Shown one piece after another: positions 32,174 through 40,160 of a stretch of 64,000 nt of DNA. The stretch is taken from assembly GCF_014203705.1 (NCBI RefSeq), contig NZ_JACHJR010000001.1, forward strand, positions 3,844,001 to 3,908,000, in the 5' to 3' direction. Position 1 is the stretch's first letter; each line of letters begins with the position of its first letter. The notes under the pieces were generated by a model. It had not been told where the DNA came from. It did no database searches and was given only the letters and a program-made list of their open reading frames with translations. A program made the position numbers and the translations under genes. Source of the stretch: Kitasatospora gansuensis (GTDB lineage: Bacteria; Actinomycetota; Actinomycetes; Streptomycetales; Streptomycetaceae).

Positions 32174-33367
32174 TTACGCCAACGCCTGCGGCGGTCGGCG
32201 AGATGACGGCAGAACAGGCGCCGAGCTGATTCCCTGGCGGAGGGTGTCGCTCAGCTTCGCGGCGGCGGCCCGCTGTGTGGCAGTCGTCACGTGGGTGTAG
32301 ATCTCCAGGGTTGTCTGGATGCGGGCATGGCGGAGGATCTTCTGCGCGTCGTTCGGGTGGACGCCGAGATGGGCGAGCAGACTGCCCACTGTGTGACGCG
32401 TCACCTTGAGCGGAACCCGTCGGACGCCGGACCGCAGCACGCGCCGCTCGAAGGTCTCTGAGAACCCGTCAGGATCGACCATTCCGCCGGTCTCGGTGCT
32501 GAAGATGAGGTCCATGTCGGTCCAGTCGATCCCGGCCCGGACCTTCTCCCGCTGCTGCAGTACGCGCCGCTCCCCCAGCGCCTCCAGGCAGAACCGAGGC
32601 AGCGGCACGGCGCCCGTGGACGCCTCGGTCTTCAGGTCCACGTGGACCAGCCCCACCCCAGTCCGCCGGCGCACCTGCTTGCGCGGGTGGATCGTCCCGG
32701 TGGACAGGTCCACGTCGATCCAGCGCAGGCCCAACAGCTCACCCCGCCGGAAGCCGAGCACGAGAGCGAAGACGAACGCGGCGTGGAGCCGGTGGGGGCG
32801 GGCCGAGCGGAGGAAGGTCAGCGCGTCTTGGGCGGTCCAGGGGATGACCTCCTTGCGGGACGCCTTGGGCATGTCCACCAGCCGGGCGACGTTCCGCAGC
32901 AGTAGCTCCTCCTTCATGGCCTGGGTCAGTGCGGCCCGGAGGGTCTTCATCACCTCCTGGCGGGTCGCGCCGCCGACCTCATCCCGCTCCAGCTTGTTGA
33001 AGAACGCGCGGACGCCCCGGACGTTCAGCTTGGTCAGGGCGCCCTTTCCCAGGCCGGGCTTCAGGTAGAGCCGCACCATGGTCTCGTGCTTGTCGTAGGT
33101 GCCGAACCCTCGGTTGGGCTTGATCACCTGATCCAGCCAGTAGTCGAGCCACTGGTCCGTCTTCCATGCCTTCGACGGGGTGGGGACGCCCTTGTCCTCC
33201 AGCTCCTTGGCCTTGGCCAGCTTCTCGGCTGCCTCGTCGTAGGTCTTGCCGTACCGGGAGATCCGCTTGCGCTCGCCGTCGGTCGTGGTGACGTAGACCC
33301 GGGCCTCGTAGCTGCCGTCCTTCCGTCGGCTGACGCTGCCGGCGCCGTTCGGGTTTCGCTTGGTCAC
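32174..33367 (-). CDS. int: tyrosine recombinase (AICE integrase)
   Basis: A 397-aa site-specific recombinase that recombines attP with the tRNA-Ile attB. The arm-binding N-terminus is RRKDGSYEARVYVTT, a SAM-like core-binding domain follows (LDYWLDQVIKPNRGFGTYDK), and the catalytic domain has the first Arg in VLGFRRGELLGLRW. The second box reads KVTRHTVGSLLAHLGVHP, then ILRHARIQTTLEIYTH with the nucleophile Tyr near residue 360. The GTG at 33367 overlaps the xis stop by one base, so expression is coupled. The long frame to 33625 runs across xis and was discarded. Confidence 0.93.
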   Translation of the reverse strand: MTKRNPNGAGSVSRRKDGSYEARVYVTTTDGERKRISRYGKTYDEAAEKLAKAKELEDKGVPTPSKAWKTDQWLDYWLDQVIKPNRGFGTYDKHETMVRLYLKPGLGKGALTKLNVRGVRAFFNKLERDEVGGATRQEVMKTLRAALTQAMKEELLLRNVARLVDMPKASRKEVIPWTAQDALTFLRSARPHRLHAAFVFALVLGFRRGELLGLRWIDVDLSTGTIHPRKQVRRRTGVGLVHVDLKTEASTGAVPLPRFCLEALGERRVLQQREKVRAGIDWTDMDLIFSTETGGMVDPDGFSETFERRVLRSGVRRVPLKVTRHTVGSLLAHLGVHPNDAQKILRHARIQTTLEIYTHVTTATQRAAAAKLSDTLRQGISSAPVLPSSRRPPQALA

Positions 33368-33555
33368 TAGTCGGTGCTCCTGGGCTGGTTGCGGATGTAA
33401 GTGGCGAGATCTTCGCTGGAGATCCGGCGGGCACGGCCGATGTGGAAGCTCGGCAGCGCACCGAGACGGAGCAGGTCGTAGACCGCGCTGCGGCCGAGGC
33501 GGAGAGCGGTCATGACTTCGGGCACGGTGAGGGCTTCGGGCGTGGCGGTGGTCAT
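33367..33555 (-). CDS. xis: excisionase (MerR-like helix-turn-helix)
   Basis: A 62-aa DNA-binding protein with LTVPEVMTALRLGRSAVYDL and FHIGRARRISSEDLATYI, a pattern typical of AICE Xis proteins that bend attL/attR and direct Int to excision. It is directly upstream of int in the same operon. Confidence 0.88.
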   Translation of the reverse strand: MTTATPEALTVPEVMTALRLGRSAVYDLLRLGALPSFHIGRARRISSEDLATYIRNQPRSTD

Positions 33556-33635
33556 GCTCGGGTTCCTTCCGTGGTGCGGAGGTCGGTTGGAGTGTTGCTC
33601 GGCCGGGCTGGTTGGTCGGCTTCACTCTGGGGAAT

Positions 33636-33849
33636 CCGCTACAGCCGCTACGCCGCTACGTGGCAGGTCAGACGGGGTGTGGTTGTAGCGGATGGTGTAG
33701 CGGTAGCGGATGGGTCGGTCAGCCGACGGTGGTGAACTCCGCCGGGGTGCCGGTGGCGGGGGCCGGGGATGTAGCCGCTACGGCTACCTCTGCCGCTACA
33801 GAAAAGAGGGCCCTGACCTGCGGTGTAGCGGACGTAGCGGGTGTAGCGG
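33636..33849. repeat. array of 11 GTAGCGG heptamers (candidate iteron origin)
   Basis: CCGCTAC occurs at 33636, 33645, 33653, 33775 and 33793; GTAGCGG occurs at 33685, 33697, 33703, 33825, 33834 and 33843. Most copies are 8-12 bp apart in small clusters. They lie between xis and the replication genes and run into the 3' end of the DUF3631 gene. Plasmid-type replication origins near rep genes often have such arrays; an origin role is inference. Confidence 0.6.
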
Positions 33850-34975
33850 ATTCCTCGGAGAGCGGCGGGCAGTACCGCAGCCAGGCGTCGGCGAGGTCTT
33901 CGGCGTAGTAGCCCTTGAGCACGGTCTTGGGGCCGGTCCGGATGTTGCGGGGCTTGATGGCCTTGCCAGCCGGGGTGACGTACTCGCCGAGCATCTGGGA
34001 GAGGGCACGGGTGGTGAGCGGCCGGCCGTCCAGGTCGGCCCAGGGGGCGTCGTCCAGGTCGTTGAGCTGTTCCACGAGTGCGGTGCTGAGCAGCCGCTCG
34101 GCGGTGCCGAAGATGGTCCGCAGGTCGGTGAGCAGGCGGATGCCGATGGAGCTGCTGTCGTCGCCCTGGGCCGCCTTGACCAGGTGGACGCACGCGGCGC
34201 GCGCCCGTGCGGGCCAGGCGCCGCCGGCCGCGTCGGCGACGGCGAGCAGGGGCTCCCACACGTCGGCGGGCCGGTCGGCGATGCCGTCGGGCATCTCGGG
34301 CCACGCTCCGTCGACCTGTTCGCGCACCGACTCGGCCCAGTCGGCGAGTCGGTCGCGCAGCACGTGGCCCTCGGGCTCGTTGATGCGCTCGCGGAAGGAC
34401 TCGACCGTCTCGTTGGGTGCGCGGCGGCGCATCCGGATGACGATGGAGCGGCTCATGATCGTGTCGGGGAGGCCGCCGAGTCCGGCGAGGGCGAGGGCGG
34501 CGTAGACCGGGAACTTCACGATCTTGTGGTTGTCGCCTTCGCGGACGCTGCGGATGACTCCGCCGGTGCGGCGGTAGCCGGAGTTGATGAGACCGCGCAG
34601 TTCCTCGTTCCCTGCTGCCTTGGGGCCGAAGATCGCGTCGACCTCGTCCCAGAGGATCGTGGGGCGTCCGGCGGAGTCGCTGGAGACGGAGCGGAACAGC
34701 GCGCTGGGGCTGATGTCGTTGGTGACCAGCGGCCGGGGCGTGAGGGTCTGGATGATCTCCAGGGCCCGGGTTTTTCCGCTCTGCGGTTCCGGGGAGAGGA
34801 ACGCCAGGCGCGGGGTGGTTCCGAAGCAGTCGATCAGGTGGGTGTGGGCGTCCCACAGGACCACGGCGACGTAGGCGTGTTCGCTCGGGAAGGCGTTGAA
34901 GCGCCGGTGGTGGGCCTCGATCGCGTCGAGCAGTTCGGCGCCGTTCTCCGGCGTGGGCGGGGTGGGATCGGTCAT
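33719..34975 (-). CDS. DUF3631 P-loop replication protein of the AICE
   Basis: A 418-aa protein with a helicase-like P-loop domain. FLSPEPQSGKTRALEIIQTL is the Walker A region (near residue 70) and GRPTILWDEVDAIFG the Walker B-like region; an arginine-finger-like IMSRSIVIRMRRR follows. DUF3631 occupies the C-terminal half (WPARARAACVHLVKAAQGDD). Such genes follow prim-pol genes in AICEs and actinophage plasmids and probably unwind DNA for the primase. ATG 34975 begins MTDPTPPTPENGAELLDAIE; the frame upstream to 35416 overlaps the prim-pol gene. The last 40 residues are encoded by the heptamer array and are low-complexity. Confidence 0.85.
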   Translation of the reverse strand: MTDPTPPTPENGAELLDAIEAHHRRFNAFPSEHAYVAVVLWDAHTHLIDCFGTTPRLAFLSPEPQSGKTRALEIIQTLTPRPLVTNDISPSALFRSVSSDSAGRPTILWDEVDAIFGPKAAGNEELRGLINSGYRRTGGVIRSVREGDNHKIVKFPVYAALALAGLGGLPDTIMSRSIVIRMRRRAPNETVESFRERINEPEGHVLRDRLADWAESVREQVDGAWPEMPDGIADRPADVWEPLLAVADAAGGAWPARARAACVHLVKAAQGDDSSSIGIRLLTDLRTIFGTAERLLSTALVEQLNDLDDAPWADLDGRPLTTRALSQMLGEYVTPAGKAIKPRNIRTGPKTVLKGYYAEDLADAWLRYCPPLSEESATPATSATPQVRALFSVAAEVAVAATSPAPATGTPAEFTTVG

Positions 34976-35051
34976 GCTGGTTCTCCGTTCGATAGGGCGG
35001 AGCCCAAGGGGCGGCCGGGTTCTTTGGCGAGAGACGGCCGCCCCTTGGGCG

Positions 35052-35909
35052 TCAGTAGGTGAGTTCGAGGCCCCGGGTGACGGAGCGGAGCGCGTAGGCG
35101 TAGGGGACGCCCACGGACTCGGCGGCGGCGACCAGTTCGGCCGCGGCGTCGTCCAGGTGGCAGGGGCCGGGGCAGGTGCGGTGCTGGGCGGCGAGGAACC
35201 GGGCGGCGCTGTGGGCGGCGGTGCCGGCGCCGTGCTCGCGGTGGGAGCGGATGCGGGCCAGGCCCTGGTTGAGGCCGGTGCGGATGAACCGCTGGGTGTG
35301 GCGGCACCCGGGTGTCGCGGTGCGGGACCATCCGCCGCCGGGAGTGGAAGACACCAACGTCCGCCGCGCCGGAAAGGGGTTGGTGTCTTCCCGTTCCGCC
35401 AGCGTGCGGACGGCATCGGGCAGGTCGGTGAGGGTGCCGGTGCCGTGGCCGAGCCAACGGGCGTACTGCATCAGGGACTTGATGTCCACACCGTCCCTGA
35501 CCCCGTTGGAGGAGCGCATCGTGCCCCGGTAGATCCAGTGCTCACCCCGGGTACTGGCCACCGTGACCGTGGCGGGCAGGTTGGCGCGGGCCCAGGTGAC
35601 GGCTTCGGCCGTGTCGAGGTCGAGGACGGTCACCCCGGCCCCGCCCGGGTGGTAGGCCACCGCCACCGCGTCCCGCCATGCCCTGGCCCACGCGGCGCTG
35701 GTGAGGATGTTCGGGTTGGTGGTGGCTGCGGCCCAGGCGTGGCACGGTCGCGGGCAGCGGCAGGGCCCGGGGATCAGCATGTTCGGCCGACCGCCGCACG
35801 CGTTGCCGTGACAGGTGCGGCAGTTGCCGACCGGGCCCTTGCCCTCCCGAACCGGCATCACCGGCAGCCCGGTCCGGGCGAGGTCGAGGGCCAGCGCGAC
35901 CAACGGCAC
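35052..35909 (-). CDS. bifunctional DNA primase/polymerase (RepPP-like)
   Basis: A 285-aa archaeo-eukaryotic-type primase (prim-pol), the likely replication initiator of the excised element. The N-terminal LALDLARTGLPVMPVREGKG is followed by Cys-rich knuckles (NCRTCHGNACGG; GPCRCPRPCHAW), the metal motif TVLDLDTAEAV, and WIYRGTMRSSNGVRDGVDIK. The GTG at 35909 lies 12 bp after the stop of the upstream gene. The DUF3631 gene follows after 76 bp. This marks the element as the prim-pol replication type rather than RepSA (pSAM2). Confidence 0.85.
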   Translation of the reverse strand: MPLVALALDLARTGLPVMPVREGKGPVGNCRTCHGNACGGRPNMLIPGPCRCPRPCHAWAAATTNPNILTSAAWARAWRDAVAVAYHPGGAGVTVLDLDTAEAVTWARANLPATVTVASTRGEHWIYRGTMRSSNGVRDGVDIKSLMQYARWLGHGTGTLTDLPDAVRTLAEREDTNPFPARRTLVSSTPGGGWSRTATPGCRHTQRFIRTGLNQGLARIRSHREHGAGTAAHSAARFLAAQHRTCPGPCHLDDAAAELVAAAESVGVPYAYALRSVTRGLELTY

Positions 35910-35920
35910 CGCGGTGCCGT

Positions 35921-36184
35921 TCAGAACGGCGGCTCCTGGCTGTAGCCGCTGCCGACCGGCTGACGGCGGCGGGGCAGCGGGAGAGCGAGCAGAGGCTCAG
36001 TGGGAGCGCAGGGGCAGTGCTCCCACCAGCCTTCCTCGGTCTCGTTGTTGCCGTCGTACCAGCCGCCGTGACCGTCACAGTCCCAGCAGTTCGGGTTCGG
36101 CAGCCGGTAGAGGCCGAGACGGCCGCGCTCCCACCCCCCGCGCCAGACTGCGAGTTGGAAGTGGCTCAGGAAGCGGTTCAACAT
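35921..36184 (-). CDS. small zinc-ribbon-like AICE protein
   Basis: An 87-aa protein of unknown function. It is rich in Trp and Gly with NCWDCDGHGGWYDG and WWEHCPCAP, giving paired Cys that could hold zinc. It begins MLNRFLSHFQLAVWRGGWER. The start overlaps the end of the gene at 36075-36347 by 110 bp in another frame. Its position just before the prim-pol gene suggests a role in replication. Confidence 0.6.
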   Translation of the reverse strand: MLNRFLSHFQLAVWRGGWERGRLGLYRLPNPNCWDCDGHGGWYDGNNETEEGWWEHCPCAPTEPLLALPLPRRRQPVGSGYSQEPPF

Positions 36185-36347
36185 GTTGGTCTCCCCGTGG
36201 AGTTGTTGCGGTGTGGGCTTCGGCGCAGACCTTGTGCGAGGGGCGCCGGTGGTCGTCGCGGAGCGGGGTGGCCCTGCCGCACCAGCGGCAGGGCAGGTTG
36301 CGAGTGGCGTCGAAATGGGACGAGTCGCGCCAGTCCAGGGAAGCCAC
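36075..36347 (-). CDS. small Cys-containing AICE protein
   Basis: A 90-aa frame from a GTG at 36347, 13 bp after the phosphatase stop. Only the first 60 residues look like protein (FDATRNLPCRWCGRATPLRD, then HRRPSHKVCAEAH; a C-x2-C...H...C pattern). The end overlaps the next gene. Small proteins with CxxC and HKxC occur at this place in other AICEs. It may be shorter in reality or part of a frameshifted reading; confidence is moderate. Confidence 0.5.
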   Translation of the reverse strand: MASLDWRDSSHFDATRNLPCRWCGRATPLRDDHRRPSHKVCAEAHTATTPRGDQHVEPLPEPLPTRSLARGVGARPSRPLPAAEPELLGL

Positions 36348-36360
36348 GACCCGCGCCCGG

Positions 36361-37122
36361 TCAGCCGGTCAGGTCGATGACCAGCGCGGTGGCGTTGTCG
36401 GCGTTCTGGGTGTTGCGGACGGCCAGCTCAGCGAACCGCTGCGCGACCCACTCCCGGGGGCCGGTGAGCACCGGGGCCAGGAAGCGGCCCCGGCGGGTAA
36501 GGGAACCGGTCCCGTCGGGGGTGGGGAAGATGCCGGCGTTCTCGTGCGGGAGGTAGGCGCCGTCCGAGGCGAGCAGGAGGCGCCGGGTTGCCCGGCGCGG
36601 GCCGAACCGGACCTTGGTGCTGGCGATCTCGCCGCCGAGGAACATCAGGGAGGAGGTCAGGCGGTCGTGCGCGTCCGGTGCGGGCTGCTGCCCTGCCCGG
36701 CGCTGTCGGGCGGCTTCGTTGTGGTCGGTGGTCAGCAGGTGGGCCCGGCCTCGTTCGGCGAGGTAGGCGCGGCAGTCTCCGGCCCAGGCGATGTGCAGGT
36801 CACTGGAGTTGGTGAGCACGGCGATGATCACGGCGGCGTCCGCCGGCCACTTCTTCGGGTGATCGAGGTGGGCGCGCTCGGCGTGCAGGACGGGACGGGC
36901 CAGCTCGATCGCCGCACGCGGGTCCCCGAGACCGGCGGCGGTACCCGCCAAGGCGAGCGCGGTGCGGGGCGTCCAGGCGGCGACGTGCTCGCGGTCGCCG
37001 ATGCCGTCCAGCAGGACCCACGCGGTGTGGCCGGTGATCGGGTTGTGGTGGTGGGCGGCGGCGTCCGCCTGGTGGGTGCGTGCCCCGAGCTGCTGGGAGA
37101 CGGTGTGGTCAGTGGTGTACAC
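36361..37122 (-). CDS. PP2C-like protein phosphatase on the AICE
   Basis: A 253-aa protein with PP2C (PPM) motifs in order: ARTHQADAAAH (first Asp), WVLLDGIGDREHVA (the DG of motif 2, with the usual second Gly replaced by Asp), HIAWAGDCRAYLAERG, LLTTDHNEAAR, RLLLASDGAYL, and NADNATALVIDL at the C-terminus. The four Asp residues expected to bind metal are present, so activity is plausible. It is shorter than host phosphatases and has no membrane helix. It lies in the transfer/replication operon after two Spd-like genes. Which phosphoprotein it acts on is unknown. The GTG at 37122 follows GAGGAGCCTCCC. Confidence 0.75.
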   Translation of the reverse strand: MYTTDHTVSQQLGARTHQADAAAHHHNPITGHTAWVLLDGIGDREHVAAWTPRTALALAGTAAGLGDPRAAIELARPVLHAERAHLDHPKKWPADAAVIIAVLTNSSDLHIAWAGDCRAYLAERGRAHLLTTDHNEAARQRRAGQQPAPDAHDRLTSSLMFLGGEIASTKVRFGPRRATRRLLLASDGAYLPHENAGIFPTPDGTGSLTRRGRFLAPVLTGPREWVAQRFAELAVRNTQNADNATALVIDLTG

Positions 37123-37138
37123 GGGAGGCTCCTCGTGG

Positions 37139-37573
37139 TCAGCGGTTGCGGTTGTTGACGTTCATGTGGACGTTGACCGCTCCCCGGCCTGAACTCCCGC
37201 TGCTGCTCTGGTTCTTGAACAGGTAGCCGAGGGCGAGGACGGCGGCGAGCAGACCGAGGCCGGTGGTGGCGGCGGCGATGGCCTGGAGCAGGAAGGCGGT
37301 TCCAACGCCGGCGGCGCCGATTCCGATGCCGCCACAGAGCAGCCGAGCGGGCCACGGGTCTCGGCCCGGTCCGGCGGCGTACGGGGCCGGGGGGTGGACG
37401 GCGGTCGGGTGGAGTACCTGCGGCGCGTACTGCTGGGCCGTCAGGTACTGGACTGGAGCGCCCTGGTAGGGAATCAGCGGCGCTGCACCAGCGGGGGTGC
37501 TGAAGTACTGGTGGCCGTCGGTGGGGGTGGGCACCGGGGCGACGTAGAGGGGGTAGGGCTGGTTGGGGTCCAC
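37139..37573 (-). CDS. Spd-like AICE membrane protein
   Basis: A 144-aa protein with a Pro/Tyr/Gln-rich cytoplasmic N-terminus (DPNQPYPLYVAPVPTPTDGH) and two membrane helices at about residues 85-125 (LLCGGIGIGAAGVGTAFLLQ; TTGLGLLAAVLALGYLF), ending VNVHMNVNNRNR. GTG 37573 follows GGAGGAGAGCACC. The layout resembles spread (Spd) proteins that help plasmid DNA move between hyphal compartments, but no close family could be named. Confidence 0.6.
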   Translation of the reverse strand: MDPNQPYPLYVAPVPTPTDGHQYFSTPAGAAPLIPYQGAPVQYLTAQQYAPQVLHPTAVHPPAPYAAGPGRDPWPARLLCGGIGIGAAGVGTAFLLQAIAAATTGLGLLAAVLALGYLFKNQSSSGSSGRGAVNVHMNVNNRNR

Positions 37574-37595
37574 GGTGCTCTCCTCCGGGCTGGTG

Positions 37596-37784
37596 TCAGT
37601 TGAGGGGCAGGAGGCCGACGACGGCCGATATCGCGGAGTTGATGGGGCCCTGGATGCCGGTCTGGGCGAGGGTGAAACCGGACAGCCAGAGCACGAGCGC
37701 GGTCGGCAGGGAGACGCGGCGGCCACGGATCAGCAGGACGCCGCTGCCGGTGAGGACGACGGTCAGGGAAGCGGAAACGATCAC
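37596..37784 (-). CDS. small two-helix Spd-like membrane protein
   Basis: A 62-aa hydrophobic protein: MIVSASLTVVLTGSGVLLIR, then a short basic loop (GRRVS), then LPTALVLWLSGFTLAQTGIQ and an amphipathic end. GTG 37784 has GAGGAAGG upstream. It follows the tra gene and the octamer array, the position of spdB-type genes in Streptomyces conjugative plasmids. Confidence 0.6.
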   Translation of the reverse strand: MIVSASLTVVLTGSGVLLIRGRRVSLPTALVLWLSGFTLAQTGIQGPINSAISAVVGLLPLN

Positions 37785-37858
37785 GGCGGTGCCTTCCTCG
37801 GTGCGGATGGAGTGGGTGGGTGCCGCCCGGTCAGGTGGGCTGCGGGCGGAGCCGGTGG

Positions 37859-38005
37859 CCTGTCATCCGGCCTGTCATGCGGAGGTGTCTGTCACCTGTC
37901 GCCTGTCACCTGTCTGTCACCTGTAATCCGCAGGTCACAGCGGGGGTTTCAGGCTTCGGTGCCGCCGGAAGGCCCGTTCCAGCGGCCCGGGTGACAGGTG
38001 ACAGG
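37859..38005. repeat. CCTGTCAC octamer cluster (candidate TraB recognition/clt locus)
   Basis: In the 232-bp gap after tra: CCTGTCAT at 37859 and 37871, TCTGTCAC at 37888 and 37913, CCTGTCGC at 37895, CCTGTCAC at 37902, CCTGTCTG at 37909; inverted GTGACAGG at 37991 and 37998. Several copies are spaced at 7-12 bp. In plasmid pSVH1, the TraB winged helix binds repeated octamers (TRS) near the tra gene; this is a likely counterpart with a different sequence. Confidence 0.6.
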
Positions 38006-38016
38006 CGAGGGGTGGT

Positions 38017-40131
38017 TCAGGCGCCGTCGGCGTGCAGGCGGTGGACGTAGCGGACCTTGCTGCCCTCACCGACGCGCACCACGTCGCCGCTCTCGGCCCA
38101 TGCCTTCAGCCAGTTCTGGATGACCGGCCGGCGGGTGCCGAAGCTGTCCTTCAGCGCGCGCTCCATCGCGGAGGCGCCGGTGCCGTCGGGCCCGGCCGCG
38201 AGCAGGAGCGCGAGGGCGGCATCCTTCGCCCCGGGCTCTTCCACCGAAGCAGGTTCGTCCCGGCCGCTGGTCCAGGTGCTCGGGTCAGACCAGTCGGTCG
38301 CCGTCGCCGCCGACGGTTCCTCGGCCGGCGGCAGGAGCCAGATGCTCTCCAGCTCGTCGTCCGAACCGGGGGCCGGCCGGTCCCAGTTGGCGGTGGCCTT
38401 CCACTGCGCGGGTAGCGGCCCGGCCCCGGCCTGCCCCGCCGCCGCACCGCTCGCGGCCACCGTGGTCTGCTCGGCGGTCTCGGCGGTGTTCCAGAGGTGG
38501 CCGCAGCGCGGGAGAGTCCACCGCTCGGTGTAGTCCTCGCCCGCGGCTTCGAGCGACGGCCCGTCCAGAGCCGGACGGCGGTGCGCGGTGACCGCGCTGA
38601 TCTCCTCGATCTGGGCGGGGGTGATGCGCCACTGCCTCGCCTTGGCGGGCTGCTTGCCCTCGGTACCGACCAGCAGCGACCCCGGACCGGAGAACGAATC
38701 CTCCGCGCGGAGGGCGCGCCAGCCGAAGAGGTGGCCCAGCTCGGAGTCCTCGTAGGCGCCGGTGGCGACCCGGTTCGAGGCCATCTTGCGCACCAGCGGA
38801 TCGGGCATCACGTCCGAGGTGACCCGCAGGACCGACACCACGGCGCGAATGGCCATGGCGCGGGCAATGCGGATGACCTCGGAGACCCCGGCGAGAACGG
38901 CGCGGGCCTCGCGGGTGGCGGCGACCTCGGCGCCCTCGTCCATGATGATGACGATCTCCGGGACGCTCGGCCCGACGGGCAGCTTGTCGTCGTTCGCGTC
39001 GCGCATCGCGTCCTGGTAGGCGACCTTGCGGCGCTTGGCGATCCGCACCGCGGCCGCCAGCATCCGCTTCGCCTCACCCGGAGTCGAGGCCACCCAGTCC
39101 ACCCCGGGCACCGGCACCTGCTCCTTCGTCCAGCGGGCACCGTCGCGGCCGGTCTGGGCGTCGTGCCAGGCGTTCAGCCACGGCAGGCCGATCGACCCGG
39201 CGTTCAGGTCGATCACCCACACCAGCGTGTCGTTGGTGCCATTGAGCTCGGCGATCAGGGTGTGCAGCCAGTTCGTCTTGCCGGAGCCAGTGGGGCCGGT
39301 GACGATCGTGGACGCCTGCCGCAGGTCCAACTCCGCACGCGCCCCGTCCGAGAGCACGGCGATCGGCAGTGGGTTGTTCACCGTCGCCAGCTCGCTCAAC
39401 TCGGCGACGGGGAACGGGATCTCGATCCCCGCCAGGGACTGGGTGGTGACCAGGATCAGCACCCGGCGCCGTGAGATGCCGGGCATGACCTGGAGGCCGC
39501 AGCCCTCGGGCAGGTCGAGGTCGGCGCCCAGGCCCTCGGAGCGGTCGGTGATGGCCCGTCGGGTGGTGCCGCCCTCGGGCAGCTCCACTTCGAGGGTGTA
39601 TCCGGCGCCGCTCGGCCAGTGCTCGATGCCGAGCACGGTCACCTGGACGTTGCAGACGCGCTGGATCCGGTCGGTCCAGTCCGCGGCCATCTGCCGGCGG
39701 GCACCGATCAGGAGCAGGTGGCGGCGGGCTTCCTGCTCGATCTCCTCGTGCCCGGCCAGCACCGGCGCCAGGCACCCGCCCGCGATCCCGGCGACGGCGA
39801 GGGTGCCGACCTGCGGCCAGTGCCACGGCCCGCCGTTCGCAATCGCCCACGAGGTCCAGCCGCCGGCGGTCAGCCAGCACGCGGTGCGGAACGTGAGGGT
39901 GGCGGTGGTCAGGCGGCGCCGGGCCGAGGCGTACGCGGTGGCCATCGCACCGGCGGCACCGGCGGCCAGGGCCCATCCGGCGGGCATCCCGGTCGAGTGC
40001 CCGAGGGAGGCTGCGGCGAGTGCGCCAGAGACGGAGTTGACGGTGCCGGTCAGCGGCGTGTGCCCGGCACTCCAGTCCAGCCGGTCCAGCAGAGCGGGGT
40101 TCTTGCGGTTGTTCTTGGTGAACGTGCTCAT
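38017..40131 (-). CDS. FtsK/SpoIIIE-type conjugal DNA translocase (TraB-like)
   Basis: A 704-aa hexameric motor that pumps double-stranded DNA to the recipient, the only protein strictly needed for transfer in AICEs. Residues 30-150 hold several hydrophobic segments (GWALAAGAAGAMATAYASAR; VGTLAVAGIAGGCLAPVLAG). The motor has Walker A TIVTGPTGSGKTNWLHTLI near residue 285 and Walker B EIVIIMDEGAEVA near 400. The C-terminus (SFGTRRPVIQNWLKAWAESG, then VVRVGEGSKVRYVHRL) looks like a winged helix that would recognise the octamer cluster just beyond the stop. ATG 40131 follows AAGGAGGGCACGCCCC. Confidence 0.92.
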   Translation of the reverse strand: MSTFTKNNRKNPALLDRLDWSAGHTPLTGTVNSVSGALAAASLGHSTGMPAGWALAAGAAGAMATAYASARRRLTTATLTFRTACWLTAGGWTSWAIANGGPWHWPQVGTLAVAGIAGGCLAPVLAGHEEIEQEARRHLLLIGARRQMAADWTDRIQRVCNVQVTVLGIEHWPSGAGYTLEVELPEGGTTRRAITDRSEGLGADLDLPEGCGLQVMPGISRRRVLILVTTQSLAGIEIPFPVAELSELATVNNPLPIAVLSDGARAELDLRQASTIVTGPTGSGKTNWLHTLIAELNGTNDTLVWVIDLNAGSIGLPWLNAWHDAQTGRDGARWTKEQVPVPGVDWVASTPGEAKRMLAAAVRIAKRRKVAYQDAMRDANDDKLPVGPSVPEIVIIMDEGAEVAATREARAVLAGVSEVIRIARAMAIRAVVSVLRVTSDVMPDPLVRKMASNRVATGAYEDSELGHLFGWRALRAEDSFSGPGSLLVGTEGKQPAKARQWRITPAQIEEISAVTAHRRPALDGPSLEAAGEDYTERWTLPRCGHLWNTAETAEQTTVAASGAAAGQAGAGPLPAQWKATANWDRPAPGSDDELESIWLLPPAEEPSAATATDWSDPSTWTSGRDEPASVEEPGAKDAALALLLAAGPDGTGASAMERALKDSFGTRRPVIQNWLKAWAESGDVVRVGEGSKVRYVHRLHADGA

Positions 40132-40160
40132 GGGGCGTGCCCTCCTTGGGCGAAGGGGAC

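Noticed and set aside
36361..37122. Anti-phage defence phosphatase
   Set aside because: No defence partner genes are adjacent; a role in the element's own transfer or host signalling is simpler.
37139..38016. CRISPR array
   Set aside because: The short octamers overlap or are 7-12 bp apart; there are no 25-40 bp repeats with spacers and no cas genes in the window.
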